Below, piece by piece: positions 22,701 to 37,600 of a DNA stretch of 64,000 nucleotides. Origin of the DNA: Chlorops oryzae (lineage: Eukaryota; Arthropoda; Insecta; Diptera; Chloropidae); assembly GCA_020466095.1 (NCBI GenBank), contig CM035807.1, positions 112,781,786-112,845,785 of the forward strand, given 5' to 3'. The notes under the pieces are model-generated. The model ran no database searches and had not been told where the DNA came from. It saw only the letters and a program-made list of their open reading frames with translations. The translations under genes were made by a program, and so were the position numbers. Position 1 is the first letter of the stretch. Each line of letters begins with the position of its first letter.

Positions 22701-25700
22701 TAGAATATTTCAACAGAAATAAATGGCTTTATGAGTCAACCACATTATTGTTAAATTTGAAAAACCAAATGATATTTAATTACATTTCATTAACGTTGTC
22801 ATTATTCTCATTTGTTTTAACTACCATCCAATAGCGAGTACATAATTTATCAACCGTCAGAGCTCGCACGATTTATGAATATTTTGAATTTTTCTAAATT
22901 TTTTTACATTCTAGTACTGTGATACATTATTAAATATGATTATTACTGAATAGGTTTTTTTCGTTAATTTGACAATTCAACATTTTAATAGGCAAATCCA
23001 AATTCGAACTAATTTGGAATTTTTGACTGTAATTTTTTGCATTTTTGTTCGAATTTTTTTGAATATTTTTTGAATTTTTGTTTGAATATTTTTTGAATTT
23101 TTTTGAATATTTTTTTGAATATTTTTTGAATATTTTTTGATTTTTTTTTTTTTTTGAATTTTTTTTGAATATTTTTTTTAATTTTTTCTTTTCATTTTTT
23201 TACATATTCAAATTCCGAGGCATACTTATAAGATATTTATTCATCTTAAAACTTTTTAAGCATTGCGAAATCAGTCACACGACAACGGAGTGACAAAATC
23301 GGATGAAGTCCATCCGATGGCTATTTTTTGGGGTTATGTTCAGCAGAGGGCTCTGCGGTTATTTGCTTTGAAAATTAATTAAATTTGTTTTGACATTTCT
23401 TCTTTTATAGTGTATTTTAGAAAATGTTTTCTTATTTTACAAATTACCTTAACATTTCAATTATGTCCGTTTAGTTCAACAATTTAAATTTAAATCCATT
23501 TTTCAAAATAATCATTTCAATTCAACCTGAAATATGGTTAATTCAAAAGGGAAATCTTTATTTTTTCCAACAAGAAAAATTTTTTAAATTAAAAATATTC
23601 CCTGTTGAAGTCGTTTTGAATGTTTTTCCTTTTATTAAACCAGTTTTCTGGTTGATTTTTTTCTCTGTGTAGATATGGATAGGAGTGTATATGTACTTAT
23701 TTTAACTGAGAGCACCTTGCTTTTTTTTAAATAACTCAAAAAGTAACCTTTTGATTAAAACGCACTATTTTTTTAATGAAAGCTGAAACTCGGAAGTTTT
23801 TTTTTAAACTAAACATAAAGTGTTACAAAAATTTTAATGCACTGAAAAAAATTATTTAACTTTTATTTTCATTTTTGTGAAAAAATTTTTCACAGTGTAA
23901 AATTTAAAAAAAATTGTTTTCGATTCCTTGATTTACTAACAATTAGTCGCGTTTTGTTTCATCTTTCTGCCTTCATTAGTATTTGAGATATTTAAGTTTA
24001 AGAAAAGGCTTTCCCAAAAATAGATTTTTCATGGATAGTTCAAGTGGTTCCTACAGTGTTATTAGCTAATACCTTTCAGGCGGCAAATCTTCCTAAAGCA
24101 GGAAAAATTCTCTTCATAAAATAGATTTTCAAAATCTACTTCAACTGCATTAAATCGCTTCCACCAACAGTTCGAGTTTGTAAAACATTAATTTGACCCA
24201 AAAAGATTGAATTTCTTGAAAGTGAAATATTTGCAAACCTTAAAGCAAAATAAACAAAATGTTTTCTTTTTACTCCTGCTTTTTTCAGGACACGGCTCCC
24301 TCACAATCGTTCGCCGTTCGAATAGTCGAAAGAGCTTTACACAAACTGGCGATCCGCAACAAACATCGGCAGCTTCCACTCCTTCGGCCTGTTCAACAAA
24401 TGCAGTAACATTTCCAACACAGCCGTCAGTTATCCAAGCAACGGCATCATCATCATCATCATCCACTGGAACACAATATCTAACTACACCAGTATTAGAT
24501 GAACATTCTTCAATCAATACAGCAACAGCAACAGCAATAACAAGTATAAGCACAACTGCTGCAGCAGCAGCAACAGCATCGACATCAAGTGCAACAATAA
24601 GTCCATATGAAAATCGCTCAATTGAAGCATTGAAAGCACTTGACAACAACAACGCACAAGCATTTTCCTCCCAAGAAACACAACAGCAACAACAACAACA
24701 ACTATCTACAATTGGTTCAAAGATTGCAAGCACAGACATAAAGAGCGCCAGCACCACCGCCAGCCACCCATCCACCAACATGCAACCGACATCACCAAAT
24801 GCCACCAATTTTATACCCGCCACCAGCGGTCTAAGCTCCAGCTCAAACGATTCCTTACCCGATGCATCGTCCTCGGCGATACCTTCGTCGTTCGATTTGG
24901 CTACGGAAAATTTACCCGCTGTCGATACACCGGATGCATGCGATAAGGCCGCACTGAGGTGAGTCTCACACGTTGAGGATGAAATATTCAACGAATTGTG
25001 TGTGATTTAAGATGTGATTGAGAAAACGTTCAATCCAAAAATGGTCATTGAAAGGTTAAGAGAGGAAAAGATTTTTCCTAGTTTCTGTTCTGCAGCATAC
25101 CAAATCGATAGATTCAACCGCAAAAGATGGAGAACGGTGGAGGGTTAGGTCGGAAATGAGACTCGAGTGATGTGATGTGATGTATGTATGTACATTTTGT
25201 AATGACATTTGAAGGGCTTTCAGCTTGCTTTTGTGGTGTTTTATAACCGGATGTTTTAGGGAATCAAAGCTAAACTACTTATGTAGGTTAACATTCGCAA
25301 CGGTAGCGGAAAAAGTTAATTTCCGGAACTTTGAACAGGCCTTTTTAATATCGTTTTCTCGAATCACATTTTATTACTTTTTTTTATATAAAAAAAATGT
25401 TTTTTGCTAATTCTTTGTTTTGTTCTTTGTTCGTTAAAGATTGCGACATCTCTTGCGGCTTTTAAATAGTGGGGATGTGTCCTCCGAAGTGCTACGAAAA
25501 AATTTACACTATGCAGCTCGCGTGCTCGAGGCGGTATTCCTCGATGAATCCAAGTAAGTTTTATTCCGGATCAAATATTCCTTCCTAAAACGTGTTCAAA
25601 AAATTGCTTCTAAGTGTAGCCATAGACAGAGCAATAATTTTTTGCTTTCACCCATAGAAAGTTCTAAATTTACTCCGCTTAAAAAGCAAATTTAAATTGT

Positions 25701-25850
25701 CTCAAAAAAAAAAAAAATAGTAAATTTTTCCAATCATCGAATCCAAATCCGATACGAGTTAAATCGTTTTATAAAATTAAAATGATGAGATTAGAAAGCT
25801 TCTTAGGCTGTTTTTGATGCATAGTGTAGTTCAATATCATAGCTTGCTTC

Positions 25851-25881
<31 letters not shown>

Positions 25882-28594
25882 GAAAAGGCTTTCATTAAGC
25901 AAGGATGATAGGTTACACGGTTACGACAATCAGATTTCAAAATTTAATTCTTCTGCGCATGTGCACTTGTGCCGTAGCATTAAAAGTATTCAACTGCTTT
26001 GGAATTTTTGACTGTAAATTTTTTGCGTTTTTGTTCGAATTTTTTTTGAATATTTTTTGAATATTTTTTGAATTTTTTGTTTTTTTTAAAATTTTTTTTT
26101 GGAAAAATTTTTTGAATATTTTTTTTCAATTTTTTCTTTTTATTTTTTTACATATTCAAATTCCGAGGCATACTTAAAAGATATTTCATCTTAGAACTTT
26201 TAAAGCATTGCAAAAGCAGTCACACATCAACGGAGTGACAAAATCGGATGAAGTCCATCCGATGGCTATTTTTGGGGTTATGTTCAGCAGAGGAACTCTG
26301 TGGCCATTTGCTTTGAAAATTAATTAAATTTGTTTTGACATTTATTATTTTATGGGTATTTTAGAAATTTGTTTCTTTAAAAATTTTCTTAACATGAATG
26401 TTTTTCTTTTCGATTGAACCAGTTTTCTGGCTGATTTTTTTCTCTGTGTAGGTATGGATAGGAATGTATTTGTACTTATTTTAACCCTGAGAGCACCTTG
26501 CGTTTTTCTTAATAACTCAAAAAGTAACTTTTTGATTGAAACAAACTTTTTTTTTAATTAAAGCTGAAACTCAGAGGTATTTTTTAAAAATGAACAGAAA
26601 GTGTTAAAAAAATTTTAATGCACTGAAAAAAATATTTAACTTTTATTTTCATTTTTGTGAAAAAATTTTTGACAGTGTAAAAATTCTAAAAAATTGCATT
26701 CGATTCCTTGATTTACTTACAATTAGTCGCCTTTTGTTTCATCTTTCTGCCTTCATTAGATTTTGAGATATTTAGGTTTAAAAAAAGGCTTTCCCAAAAA
26801 AGATTTTTCATGGATATTACAAGTAGTTCCTACAGTGTTATTAGCTAATATCTATCGGTCAGCACATCTTCCTGAAGCAGGGAAAATTCTCTTCATAAAA
26901 TAGATTTTCAAAATCTACTTCAACTGCATTAAATCGCTTCCGAGAACAATTCGAGTTTGTAAAACATTAATTTGACCCAAAAAGATTGAATTTCTTGAAA
27001 GCAAAATAAACAAAATGTTTTCTTTTTACTCCTGCTTTTTTCAGGACACGGCTCCCTCACAATCGTTCGCCGTTCGAATAGTCGAAAGAGCTTTACACAA
27101 ACTGGCGATCCGCAACAAACATCGGCAGCATCCACTCCTTCGGCCTGTTCAACAAATGCAGTAACATTTCCAACACAGCCGTCAGTTATCCAAGCAACGG
27201 CATCATCATCATCATCATCATCCACTGGAACACAATATCTAACTACACCAGTATTAGATGAACATTCTTCAATCAATACAGCAATAACAAGTATAAGCAC
27301 AACTGCTGCAGCAGCAGCAACAGCATCGACATCAAGTGCAACAATAAGTCCATATGAAAATCGCTCAATTGAAGCATTGAAAGCACTTGACAACAACAAC
27401 GCACAAGCATTTTCCTCCCAAGAAACACAACAGCAACAACAACAAAAACTATCTACAATTGGCTCAAAGATTGCAAGCACAGACATAAAAAGCGCCAGCA
27501 CCACCGCCAGCCACCCATCCACCAACATGCAACCGACATCACCAAATGCCACTAATTTTATACCCGCCACCAGCGGTCTAAGCTCCAGCTCAAACGATTC
27601 CTTGCCCGATGCATCGTCCTCGGCGATACCTTCGTCGTTCGATTTGGCTACGGAAAATTTACCCGCTGTCGATACACCGGATGCATGCGATAAGGCCGCA
27701 CTGAGGTGAGTCTCACACGTTGAGGTTGAAATATTCAACGAATTGTGTGTGATTTAAGATGTGATTGAGAAAACGTTCAATCCGAAAATGGTCATTGAAA
27801 GGTTAAGAGAGGAAAAGATTTTTCCTAGTTTCTGTTCTGCAACATACCAAATCGATAGATTCAACCGCAAAAGATAGAGAACGGTGGAGGGTTAGGTCGG
27901 AAATGAGACTCGAGTGGTGTGATGTATGTACATTTTGTAATGACATTTGAAGGGCTTTCAGCTTGCTTTTGTGGTGTTTTATAACCGGATGTTTTAGGGA
28001 ATCAAAGCTAAACTACTTATGTAGGTTAACATTTGCAACGGTAGCGGAAAAAGTTAATTTCCGGAACTTTGAACAGAAGAAAGAAAATCGAATTCATATC
28101 GTTTTCTCGAATCACATTTTTTTAAATTTTTTTTTTATATTAAAAAAATGCTTTTGTTTTGCTCTTTGTTCGTTTAAGATTGCGACATCTCTTGCGGCTT
28201 TTAAATAGTGGGGATGTGTCCTCCGAAGTGCTACGAAAAAATTTACACTATGCAGCTCGCGTGCTCGAAGCGGTATTCCTCGATGAGTCCAAGTAAGTTT
28301 TATTCCGAATCAAATATTCCTTCCTAAAACGTGTTCAAAGAATTGCTTCTAAGTGTAGCCATAGACAGAGCAATAATTTTTGCTTTCACCCATATAAAGT
28401 TTCTAAATTTACTCCGCTTAAGAAAGCAAATTTAAATTGTCTCCAAAAAAAAAAAAAAATAGTAAATTTTTCCAATCATCGAATCCAAATCCGATACGAG
28501 TTAAATCGTTTTATAAAATTAAAATGATGAGATTAGAAAGCTTCTTAGGCTGTTTTTGATGCATAGTGTAGTTCAATATCATAGCTTGCTTCAA

Positions 28595-28631
<37 letters not shown>

Positions 28632-31600
28632 GAAAAGGCTTTACTTAAGCAAGGATGATAGGTTACACGGTTACGACAATCAGATTTCAAAATTTAATTC
28701 TTCTGCGCATGTGCACTTGTGCCGTAGCGTTAAAAGTATTCTGATTGGTTCAAATTATTGAAATTTTTGACAGGTGAAAATTTATCAAGAAAAAAAATTT
28801 AAATTAAATAATTTATGTGTTTACAGCGTTGCCACTGACGCTCGAAAAACATACTACCAATTTGAAACTTTCACAAAACCTGGTTTTTACATACTTATAT
28901 CGTCTTTAAGACATGAGATTCTTGTAAAGTGACCAATTAAAAAAACAGAAAACCATTTAATAACTTGAATTTAAATTAAAACTGGAAAATGTTTACCGAA
29001 ATATTTTTTTTTTAAATTATTAAACTTTGTGGCATCACCAACAAAAACGTCACAAGTGCTCGGATGAAAGTAAAATCTGCGCACGTCGTAATCTTATATT
29101 CTATCATTCTTGTTCTTAAGCACTGTTGCCAGTTTTTTTTTTTTTAGGGAACATTCCCCTGAATGTCTCAAAACAAGGACTAAATACCCTAAAATTTAAT
29201 TTTTAAATCTTCCAAAAACAAGATCTTGGTCCTATAAGGTCCCATAAAAATTTCCCCTTCCACTTTTCTGCCCTAAGGCTCCACTAAAGATCATAATTGT
29301 CTTTTAATGTAGGGGAGACTCCCCTAAAGTGGCAACAGTGCTCACAAGTCAATGATTATTTGAAAAAAAATAGAAATAAGCTTTATGCCTGGTTTCCAAT
29401 AACGCAGGAATTCATTCGCAAATATTCAACACATGCAATCACACGAAACCACTTCCAACCAATTGCGATTTTGATTGTAAATGGTTTCATACATTTTCCT
29501 CTGTTGAATATTTGCAGAGTCTGCTGCACAGTTATTCCAACACCATTGGATACAAGGCATAAGAGAGATACAAAAAGCTTACTATCAATATTCATATTAT
29601 GCCTTAATTTCAAATGTCATCCGCATTTTCATATCAAAATTAAGGTGAATTTTATAAGCATTCAGTTGAATGAGGAACTTTTGATAAGATTTTAATGTTT
29701 AGTCCCCAAAACAAGAAAATTGTTTCGTTTTTATTCCACGACTTGTATACTTTCACACATCAAACGTCTTTATTGCCAACAAAAAAAAAAGAAAACCAAA
29801 ATTCGTTTGGTCTTTGATGTTACTATCAAAAGGTTGATACCTTTTATTTTCTTCCTACTTTCTTTATTCGAAGAAAAATCCCACCGTCAGTTTGGGTAAT
29901 GTAATTATCGAATTTAATGCTCTCAAAAAAGTACAAGCAATTTTAATAAAAACGAAACGACTTTCTTGTTTCCTTTTTAGTTCGGCCTTCTCTCTGTTGA
30001 GGTCACTAAGACAAGAAAAAAAATAAAAATAAATAAAAGTAAAGCAAAAAAACAAGCAGGATTAAAGTAAACCAACGTCCGAACAAAAACAAATTTATCT
30101 TTTTCCAATAATAAATAACTTTCTATTTCTCTTCTCTCCAAAACATGAAATCGATAAAAAAAAAAAACAAACATATATATATATATTTATAATTATAATT
30201 TATTTCACCAAAATTATCGAAGAGAATCGAAAAAGAATTTGTGTCGTACTTCTTCGATTGATGAAAAAGAGTAAGTCTTTTCACAGATCAAATGCAAAAA
30301 AAAAACGCTGCTGGAATATCTTTTTTAGCTTCGAAAATATCTCTAACTCGCTAGATGCATATATATACATATATTTTTTTCTGATATTACAATATATATA
30401 TATACTCTTATAGCTGCTCGATTCAAAAAAGTTGAAAAAAAACAATTAACTAAAATATTTTCTTAGACTTTTAGCTTTAAGTTCATTGTGTCATTGTCTG
30501 GTTCATTTCATTATCGTATTGCCGCTCCATCGTTAGTCGAAAAATTTATGTGTTTTGAGAGCTATCCATGAAGCATGAACTCGATTAGCTATTCTCTCAT
30601 GCCAATTGGTACTTGGTATTAATTTTTTGTTTGAAAAAAAAAAATTTATATCATTTCAAAATAGTTGAATGAATAGTTGCAATCCATTGAAACTGAAACA
30701 CAACAGGTCAAAACCCAAATGCTGCTGGTTAACTCAAACTTAAGAAATCTTTTAGTCCTCATTCATTGAAAAATATACGAAAAATTTATTATTTGTATTT
30801 AATGAATTAATTTTTACTCGAAAGGAAGTAAAATTTATGATCAAAAATAATCCGAAAGTCTTAAAATAAACCCAGTCCTTAAATACAATTTTAATCCCAT
30901 TTATACAGTACGATTTTTCACTTAGGCAGCCACATTTCTGATCACAAGGACTACACTAGTTTATACAGGGTGTCCCGTTTGGAAGTGCTTTTTTTATAGG
31001 GATGGTAGGGGCGGCCAAGATGAACAAAAAATCGTTGAGAGGGGGTATCGCAAATGCACCCCTGAGGAGTTATAGGCCCTTAAAGATTTTTGGCAGTAAG
31101 TCGAGAAAAATAACTCTCCCACGATAATGGTTCATCGTAGAAATAAAAATTTTAATGCAGTTTGAAAGCCAATTGTATGTGCTTTTAGGCAAAATTAAAT
31201 TGATGGTAAAAATTTGACCCATTGAAGGAAAAACAAACGGTGAAAGTGAAAAATTCTGAAAAAAATTTCAACTTTTTTACTTTGGAAGCCATTTTGGTAT
31301 GAAAAGTGTCCAATTAAGACCCAATATTTAGCTACCAAAGTAAAAAAAAAAAAAAATATTTTTCAGAATTTTTCACTTTGACCGTTTACCCTCAATGGGT
31401 CAAAATTTTACCATCAATTTAATTTTGCCTAAAAGCCCATTCAATTAGCTTTTAAACCGCTTAACAATTTTTTTTCTACGATAAACCATTTTCGTGGGGG
31501 ATTTTTTTTTCTCAACCTACTGCCTAAAACCTTAAGGCCCTATAAAAAAATCACTGCCGAACGGGACACCCTGTAAAATAAAAGGAGTCTCTCAAATAAA

Positions 31601-34600
31601 TTTTCTACACTAACTCGGGCCTCCATTTTTTTTTTCGAAGAACTTGTTTTTGACACACAAAAAAAATTTGAGCGTTGTTAGTAGTGATGCCACGAATAGT
31701 GGATTTGGCCGAATACCGAATATTCGGTCAACCTCTCGGCCGAATAACGAATATTCAGCAACCGAATATTCGCCACGTAGTAGACAGTAGACAGCTTGGG
31801 CCTACTCGCGACTAGCTGGAGTCAAGACAAAAGCTGCCGGTGAAAAATTTGCCCACTGTTTATGTTTTCGAAGAAAATTTAGAAGAAGCTAGCGTACATT
31901 TAATATTTCTAAAGAATAAAATGCAAATCTGCTGTATTTTTAGTTCTCGTTAGTTAAATTTTTTTACGTTATTGTGAGAAAAATTTATTTTGTAGTTACT
32001 GCTGATTTTTTTAATAAGTTATTTCTACTATTCGGTATTCGGCCGAATATTTTAACTATTCGGCCGAATACCGAATACTGAAAAATGACGCCGAATAGGC
32101 CGAATACCGAATAGTGGCCGAATATTCGTGGCATCACTAGTTGTTAGTACTGTGCGAGCACTGAGGACCTAAATACCTACCTGTCGTATACGTAACGTAC
32201 AATCGTATGCTCGCACAGTACAAAATACCCACGTTTTTAAAAAATGAAAGTGCAATTTTTTTGCTTATAACTTTCACATTTGTCATCCGATTATTGAGTT
32301 CTGTGGCTTTAAATGTTTGCTACGATTCTCGCAAAAACTGGTATGCCTAATATTGGCATAATTTTTCACTGGTTGCTAAGATATGGCTCGATAAGTGAGT
32401 GAAAGTAGTGAAAATTGTGAGCGAAAATTGGCCCTTCTGACCCCTCATAGAAGCCACAATTTGAGTCGTAGGGTGGCGGTTAGGCACTTGAAATATGCGT
32501 ATGGTCTCCAGCTTCTCGTATTAGGTCTATCTAGTTGGATAATTTATACGGTAATTGAGTTATGACCCGAAATATGGGGCAAAGTAGAGAAAATTGACTT
32601 TTTTCACATTTTGGGCCATATCTCGGAAACGCTACTTAAATCCATCAAACCATTGACCTTTTTGGAATGCAAGAGCCCTAAGCTAACATAAAATAACCAA
32701 TAGAAAAAAAGGGCAGAAACACTGTAGCATTGTGTTATCAAATGTCAAACGTTTGATTTCAATTTGAGATTCATTTGAGAATGGTAACATTCTCAAAAAA
32801 GGGGATTTTGTTCTCAAAGTGAAAAAAAATTTTAATATCAAACAATAATTCTCGATTTGAGAATGATATGAGAATCAGATTTGAATTGTTTGCTGAGTTT
32901 TCTATGCCTAACTTACAACGCTTTTAAACGCCAAGCGGCCAGAAAGGGGTCATTGGCCCAAACCGGGTCACCCACCCTACTTTCTCCTAGTTTTTTCTTA
33001 ATATCTCAAGAGCTTTTCTCTACAAACAAATATAAAATCATAATTTAAAGGTAAAATATCTTATCTTTAAAATGGTCTATCATTTTTTTCTTATCGATGC
33101 CCCAGTTTTTGAATTGCAGAAAATTAAAATGCATAATTGGGAAATTCACAAAGATTTCTAAAATTAAAAAAAAAGTTTATCCCCAATTTAGAAAATTTTA
33201 TTATAATTTTTAAGGATCAAAACATAATTTAAAAAAAAATTTTTTTCAACTTCTAATGCTTTTTAGTTAGATAAAAAATGTCACATTATCAAAATCGGTT
33301 AAAAAAAGGTCTTATGGCCCTAAAAAAAATTTCATAAAGTCATGTTAATTTTATAGCATGTTTCCACATAGTGCATTAAAGTTAACGCATATAGTTAATC
33401 ACTGTCGTTTCCACTTGCGGACTGTGCATTAAATAATCAGCTGATTTCGTCAGAAGCTGCTGTAAAAAAAGTGAAAAAATTCCCTCTCTTAAATTTTGCT
33501 AGATATAAACGATATATGTTTATTTTACATTCTTCATTTGATTTCAATGTGTGAAATAGCTTAAATATTTTTACTTATTCCTTGGACTTCCCGTTTTCAA
33601 TTTGATTTTTATTTCAGCGGTTCTTTTAATTTGACAGAACGTTTGTCATTTTACGTACTTTTCCATTGAGGGTTGAAATTTTTCGTACTTTTTTCAAACA
33701 AGTCCAAATGCAACCATGCTCTTTTATCTGCGTTAAATTTTAATGCATGCATTATTGAGGTGATTAACTTGACATTTTTGTATGGGTAATCACATTTTTA
33801 ATCATGCGTTAACGAGTTAATGCAGGTAATTGAGTGTATGCCCTATGTGGAAACATGCTATTATATTCAAAAAGAGCTCCTGAAATTAAAATATAAAGCA
33901 ATATGATGGAAACTGCTAAGAAAATCGTACAGTATAAATGGAAATTATTTACTGTTCTAAGTATTCATAATAGAAAAAAAAACCAAAAGAAAAATAAGAA
34001 AAAAAAATATTTAACAGTTAATAACAAGTACCAAAATTCTATTTTCCCAAGCGTACTCACTAAAATTCTTAAAAAAATCTAAATGTGAAACGACATCGAA
34101 GCACTTTCAATTTAACATTCCAATATGAATTTAACTCTCTCTCTCTCTCTCACTCTCTCAAAGAAATCTTCAATTACCTTAAAATACCTTCTTCAAAATT
34201 CCTCTTAAAGTGAACTCGAAAAGTTCGCTCTTCAACAAAACGACATCCTTTGAACTTTTCACTTTATTCCTCACCAAAAAAATATTTAAAAAAATAAATA
34301 AAAAATCAAAAGCTTCAAACTCTCTCATTTCCGCATTTCCATTTCCACCATCTGTAAATAATACATTTCCACCAACAATTACACACTCCCGTCGACGTTG
34401 TTAGGATTCAAACTTTTACAAAGGATTCTAATTTCATCGCATTAAGTTGAAATTTTGTAAGTTCGATGTCTGTATGTATAGGGAAAGCACAAAGTTTAGT
34501 CTTACATTTCCATTCACGTACAACTTCTGAATAATATTTCGTAACATTTTATGCAAAAAAAAATAATAAAAATAAGGGTGAAAAATTCAATTCAAACATG

Positions 34601-37600
34601 AATACATTTTCGAAAGCAAAATCATAAAAAAGAAAAGCTGCTATGAAAAAATAGCTTTGCATAACCTCGCTGTGAGGATATGATCTCGCAATTTACACAT
34701 TCTGCATGAGTAGTTTGTTTACACAGTGTATTCAAACACATAAAAGGCTTCCAACGCTTGACCAAGAGTGTGCTCTGTTGTTTTACAAGTGGGAGTAACA
34801 CAAGAATTTATCCATAGCCCCTCTCCCGCTCAATGCTACCAGTACTTACGACTTGATTAATCGTGCACAGAGCTTCGGTATTTCATAGAATGGCAATAGC
34901 AACAGAATGCAGTTAGGAGGGGGCAGTATGCTAGGCAGCAGGGACATTGCCAGAGACACATTGTGTTGGCCACTGTCAAGTACGATTCTAAGTAAATTTT
35001 CACTTGCTCAATAAAGTATGAAATTCGACAAAAGGCAAAAGGCAAACAAACAAAAAAATTGTTGTGTAACAAAGGACCAACAGGAGTTATTTCTCTAAAC
35101 TAATTGTTCGTTACGACAACTGCACAAAAGAGCATTCGAATACGGACAGTTAGTTTTACTTTCGTTATTTTGAATTCTGCTCTTGTCGGTTTCTGTAAAA
35201 GAGGACTTTCAAGTTTCGAATCGAAGGATCAAAGGTCATATGATGAAGTCTTAATTTAAAAAGAAAAATTTCCTTACAATGCACTTCTGTTTGGGAAGAG
35301 GTGTGTAGAGGGTGTTCCATACTCAATAGATCAAAAAATAAGGACGTGATAGGGGGGTCCAGACGGATCAAAAATCGCAAATGCACCCCTGAGGAGATAC
35401 ATGCCAGAAACAATACTTGGGTTTTTCACTGGTCCTCCTCATTAACAGGCCGTAAATTCAAAATCACATATGATATGAAAAGCTTTGGGCGGTTTTCCGT
35501 TCACACTGCATACCACGATTTTAAATAATTCAAATCCGTTTTCTCTGGTACTACCATCTAAGCCTAAAATAGTGAAATTTTGGCTTTTAAAGTGATTTAA
35601 TTCAAAAGAAATACGATCGAGCCTCTTTTTTTTACTCTTTTCGAAAACTTTGAGTTTTTCTCTTCAATTTGATATCATGGTTGCTAAAAAAAAAGTTTCA
35701 CAATCAATGCAAAACTAAGGTTTGAAAATAATTATTTTGTATTTTTGACTCCCAGAAAAGTTATTTTAATCAAATTTATTGAGCACACTTTTAGGCAGCA
35801 TGTGAAAAAGAAAAATCTAAAAAATTTTAAAAATTCTGAATAGTGTTTTACATATCCGCCTAAAAGTATGCTCACAAATTTAGTCGAATTCTTTCCGCAC
35901 CTCTAGCTCCTTACGAGTGCGAGATGGACCCCCTTCCCATACAATTTTTTGCTTGTATGGGTTCCCACTATCACCTCCTTTTTTTTTGATCCATTGAGTA
36001 TGGAACACCCTGTATATGTACATTAAGATGGATCGTTTTGTTCGACGAAAAAATAATTAAAATGTCCTAGTAAAAAAAGATTGTACAATTTTTTTGGAGA
36101 AAGAATGCCCAGGGAACCATAGGTCAAAGCCTAATTTTTTTCTTCCGCTTTTCAAAAAGAAAGCCCATCTTAAATATGCCTAAAAGCATGCTACAAATTA
36201 TTGAAATTTCTACCTAATCAACAGGGCTCGGATTTTGTTGCATTTATAAATTTAAAGCATACTTTATGGCGTAAAATTTTGTTGAACTTGCATAAAGTTG
36301 AGATTCAAATCGATTTTTAACTTCAATATGCATTTTTTGAGGGTAGAAAAGAGGTTTGAAGTTCTTTGCTCAAATTATTCGCAAAATGCTGGTAAGAATT
36401 TTTTGCCCCATAAAGTATGCTTTAAATTTATAAATGCAACAAAATGCGAGCCCTGCTAATCAAAAAAGATTAAAAATAGAATTTTTCTTATTTTTATTCT
36501 TAGCATAATTTTTGGCATGAGAAATAATAAAATTTTCCTTGAAAAATCATCATAAATTGGCCATTTTAAGATAGTTATTAAAGAAAATATAAAATTTTTT
36601 CAATGGCTTGAGTTTTGGGGGACGTTGAAATGATTGCTTTTATGCTTTTTGAGATGTTTTCACCAACAATGATGACCAAAATAAGTCGAATATGCCATGA
36701 AAAACCTTTGTTTGCAAAAGCGGAAGTTTAAAATTCATATTCATATTCATATATTCATAAATTTCATATCCTAAACTTTGTGCTTGTGAGAATTTCGGAT
36801 TTTAATGTAGGTGTATTCTCAATTAGTAGGGATTATTTTTTTTATTGAAGAAGAATTGATAAAATATATTTTATTTCTAAGTACAATGGAAACTAACAAA
36901 ATCGAAAATTCCATTTATTATAATTAAAAACCAAATTTCTTTTTCTTTTTTTATGCTATGCGCTCACAAAATTTGTCCAAACTTTTTTCCAAAAAAAAAA
37001 AAAAAATTTCTTTGCAAACTCACTGCGTCCAACTTGTCGACTGTTCTTTGGTTGCAATTAACGCTGCGAACTGCTAAACGATGCTGCTTTATTAACAAAA
37101 AAATAAATAAAAAATAAAAACTAATAATACAAAATATTACAATATCCGACTTAATCACTTCTTACACAATAAATGCGATAACAGTCCAGCGGAAAGTGGG
37201 AACTGCAGTAAGGCACGTTGTAATACAAGTTGTAAGAACCTCGACTGCAGCCAACACAGTCACGATCGACAGAGTTACAAGAGCAATACCAGTGAATGCA
37301 CTGAGGCAACAACGACGACGACGACGACGAGAGCATCTGAGGCGACTGTTGCCACAAATCAGGATAACAACAATACAAATAGCAATTGTAATTTAGAACA
37401 CAATGAAATCGAAAGCACTGCAGTAGCGTCAAACAATCAAACGAGTAGCCTAACGCAGGAAACAAATCCGCCTTGTGGCGATGGGCATACTGAACCACGA
37501 GATGGTGAGAGTGTTGCAAGTGATAATTTTGCCGATGATCTATCCATTGACGAGACGACAAAAAGTATCGAAAGTAGTGCTTCAAATGTAACGGTGACTG

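Larger units (their letters stand above)
23014..25995 (+). repeat. Pde1c exon-block tandem duplication, copy 1
   Basis: About 3 kb repeated at 26000-28740 in direct orientation. The exon-containing part (from about 24170) is about 98% identical between copies. The upstream part is more diverged, with indels of up to about 100 bp. Both copies end at GTGCACTTGTGCCGTAGC, and copy 2 begins directly after copy 1 inside an element-E fragment. Confidence 0.85.
26000..28740 (+). repeat. Pde1c exon-block tandem duplication, copy 2
   Basis: See 23014-25995. Copy 2 lacks about 100 bp of the upstream intron (matching about 23440-23600), and its poly-A tract (28595-28628) is longer than that of copy 1 (25852-25878). 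Confidence 0.85.

Noticed and set aside
24188..24991. 267-codon minus-strand open frame over Pde1c exon A (and 269 codons at 26929-27738)
   Set aside because: It is the reverse of CAG/TCA/GCA repeat-coding sequence. The plus strand has splice sites, matching phases and a following PDE1 exon.
29297..29695. 132-codon plus-strand open frame
   Set aside because: It spans a 180-bp palindromic element and AT-rich DNA; no domain and no PDE1 similarity.
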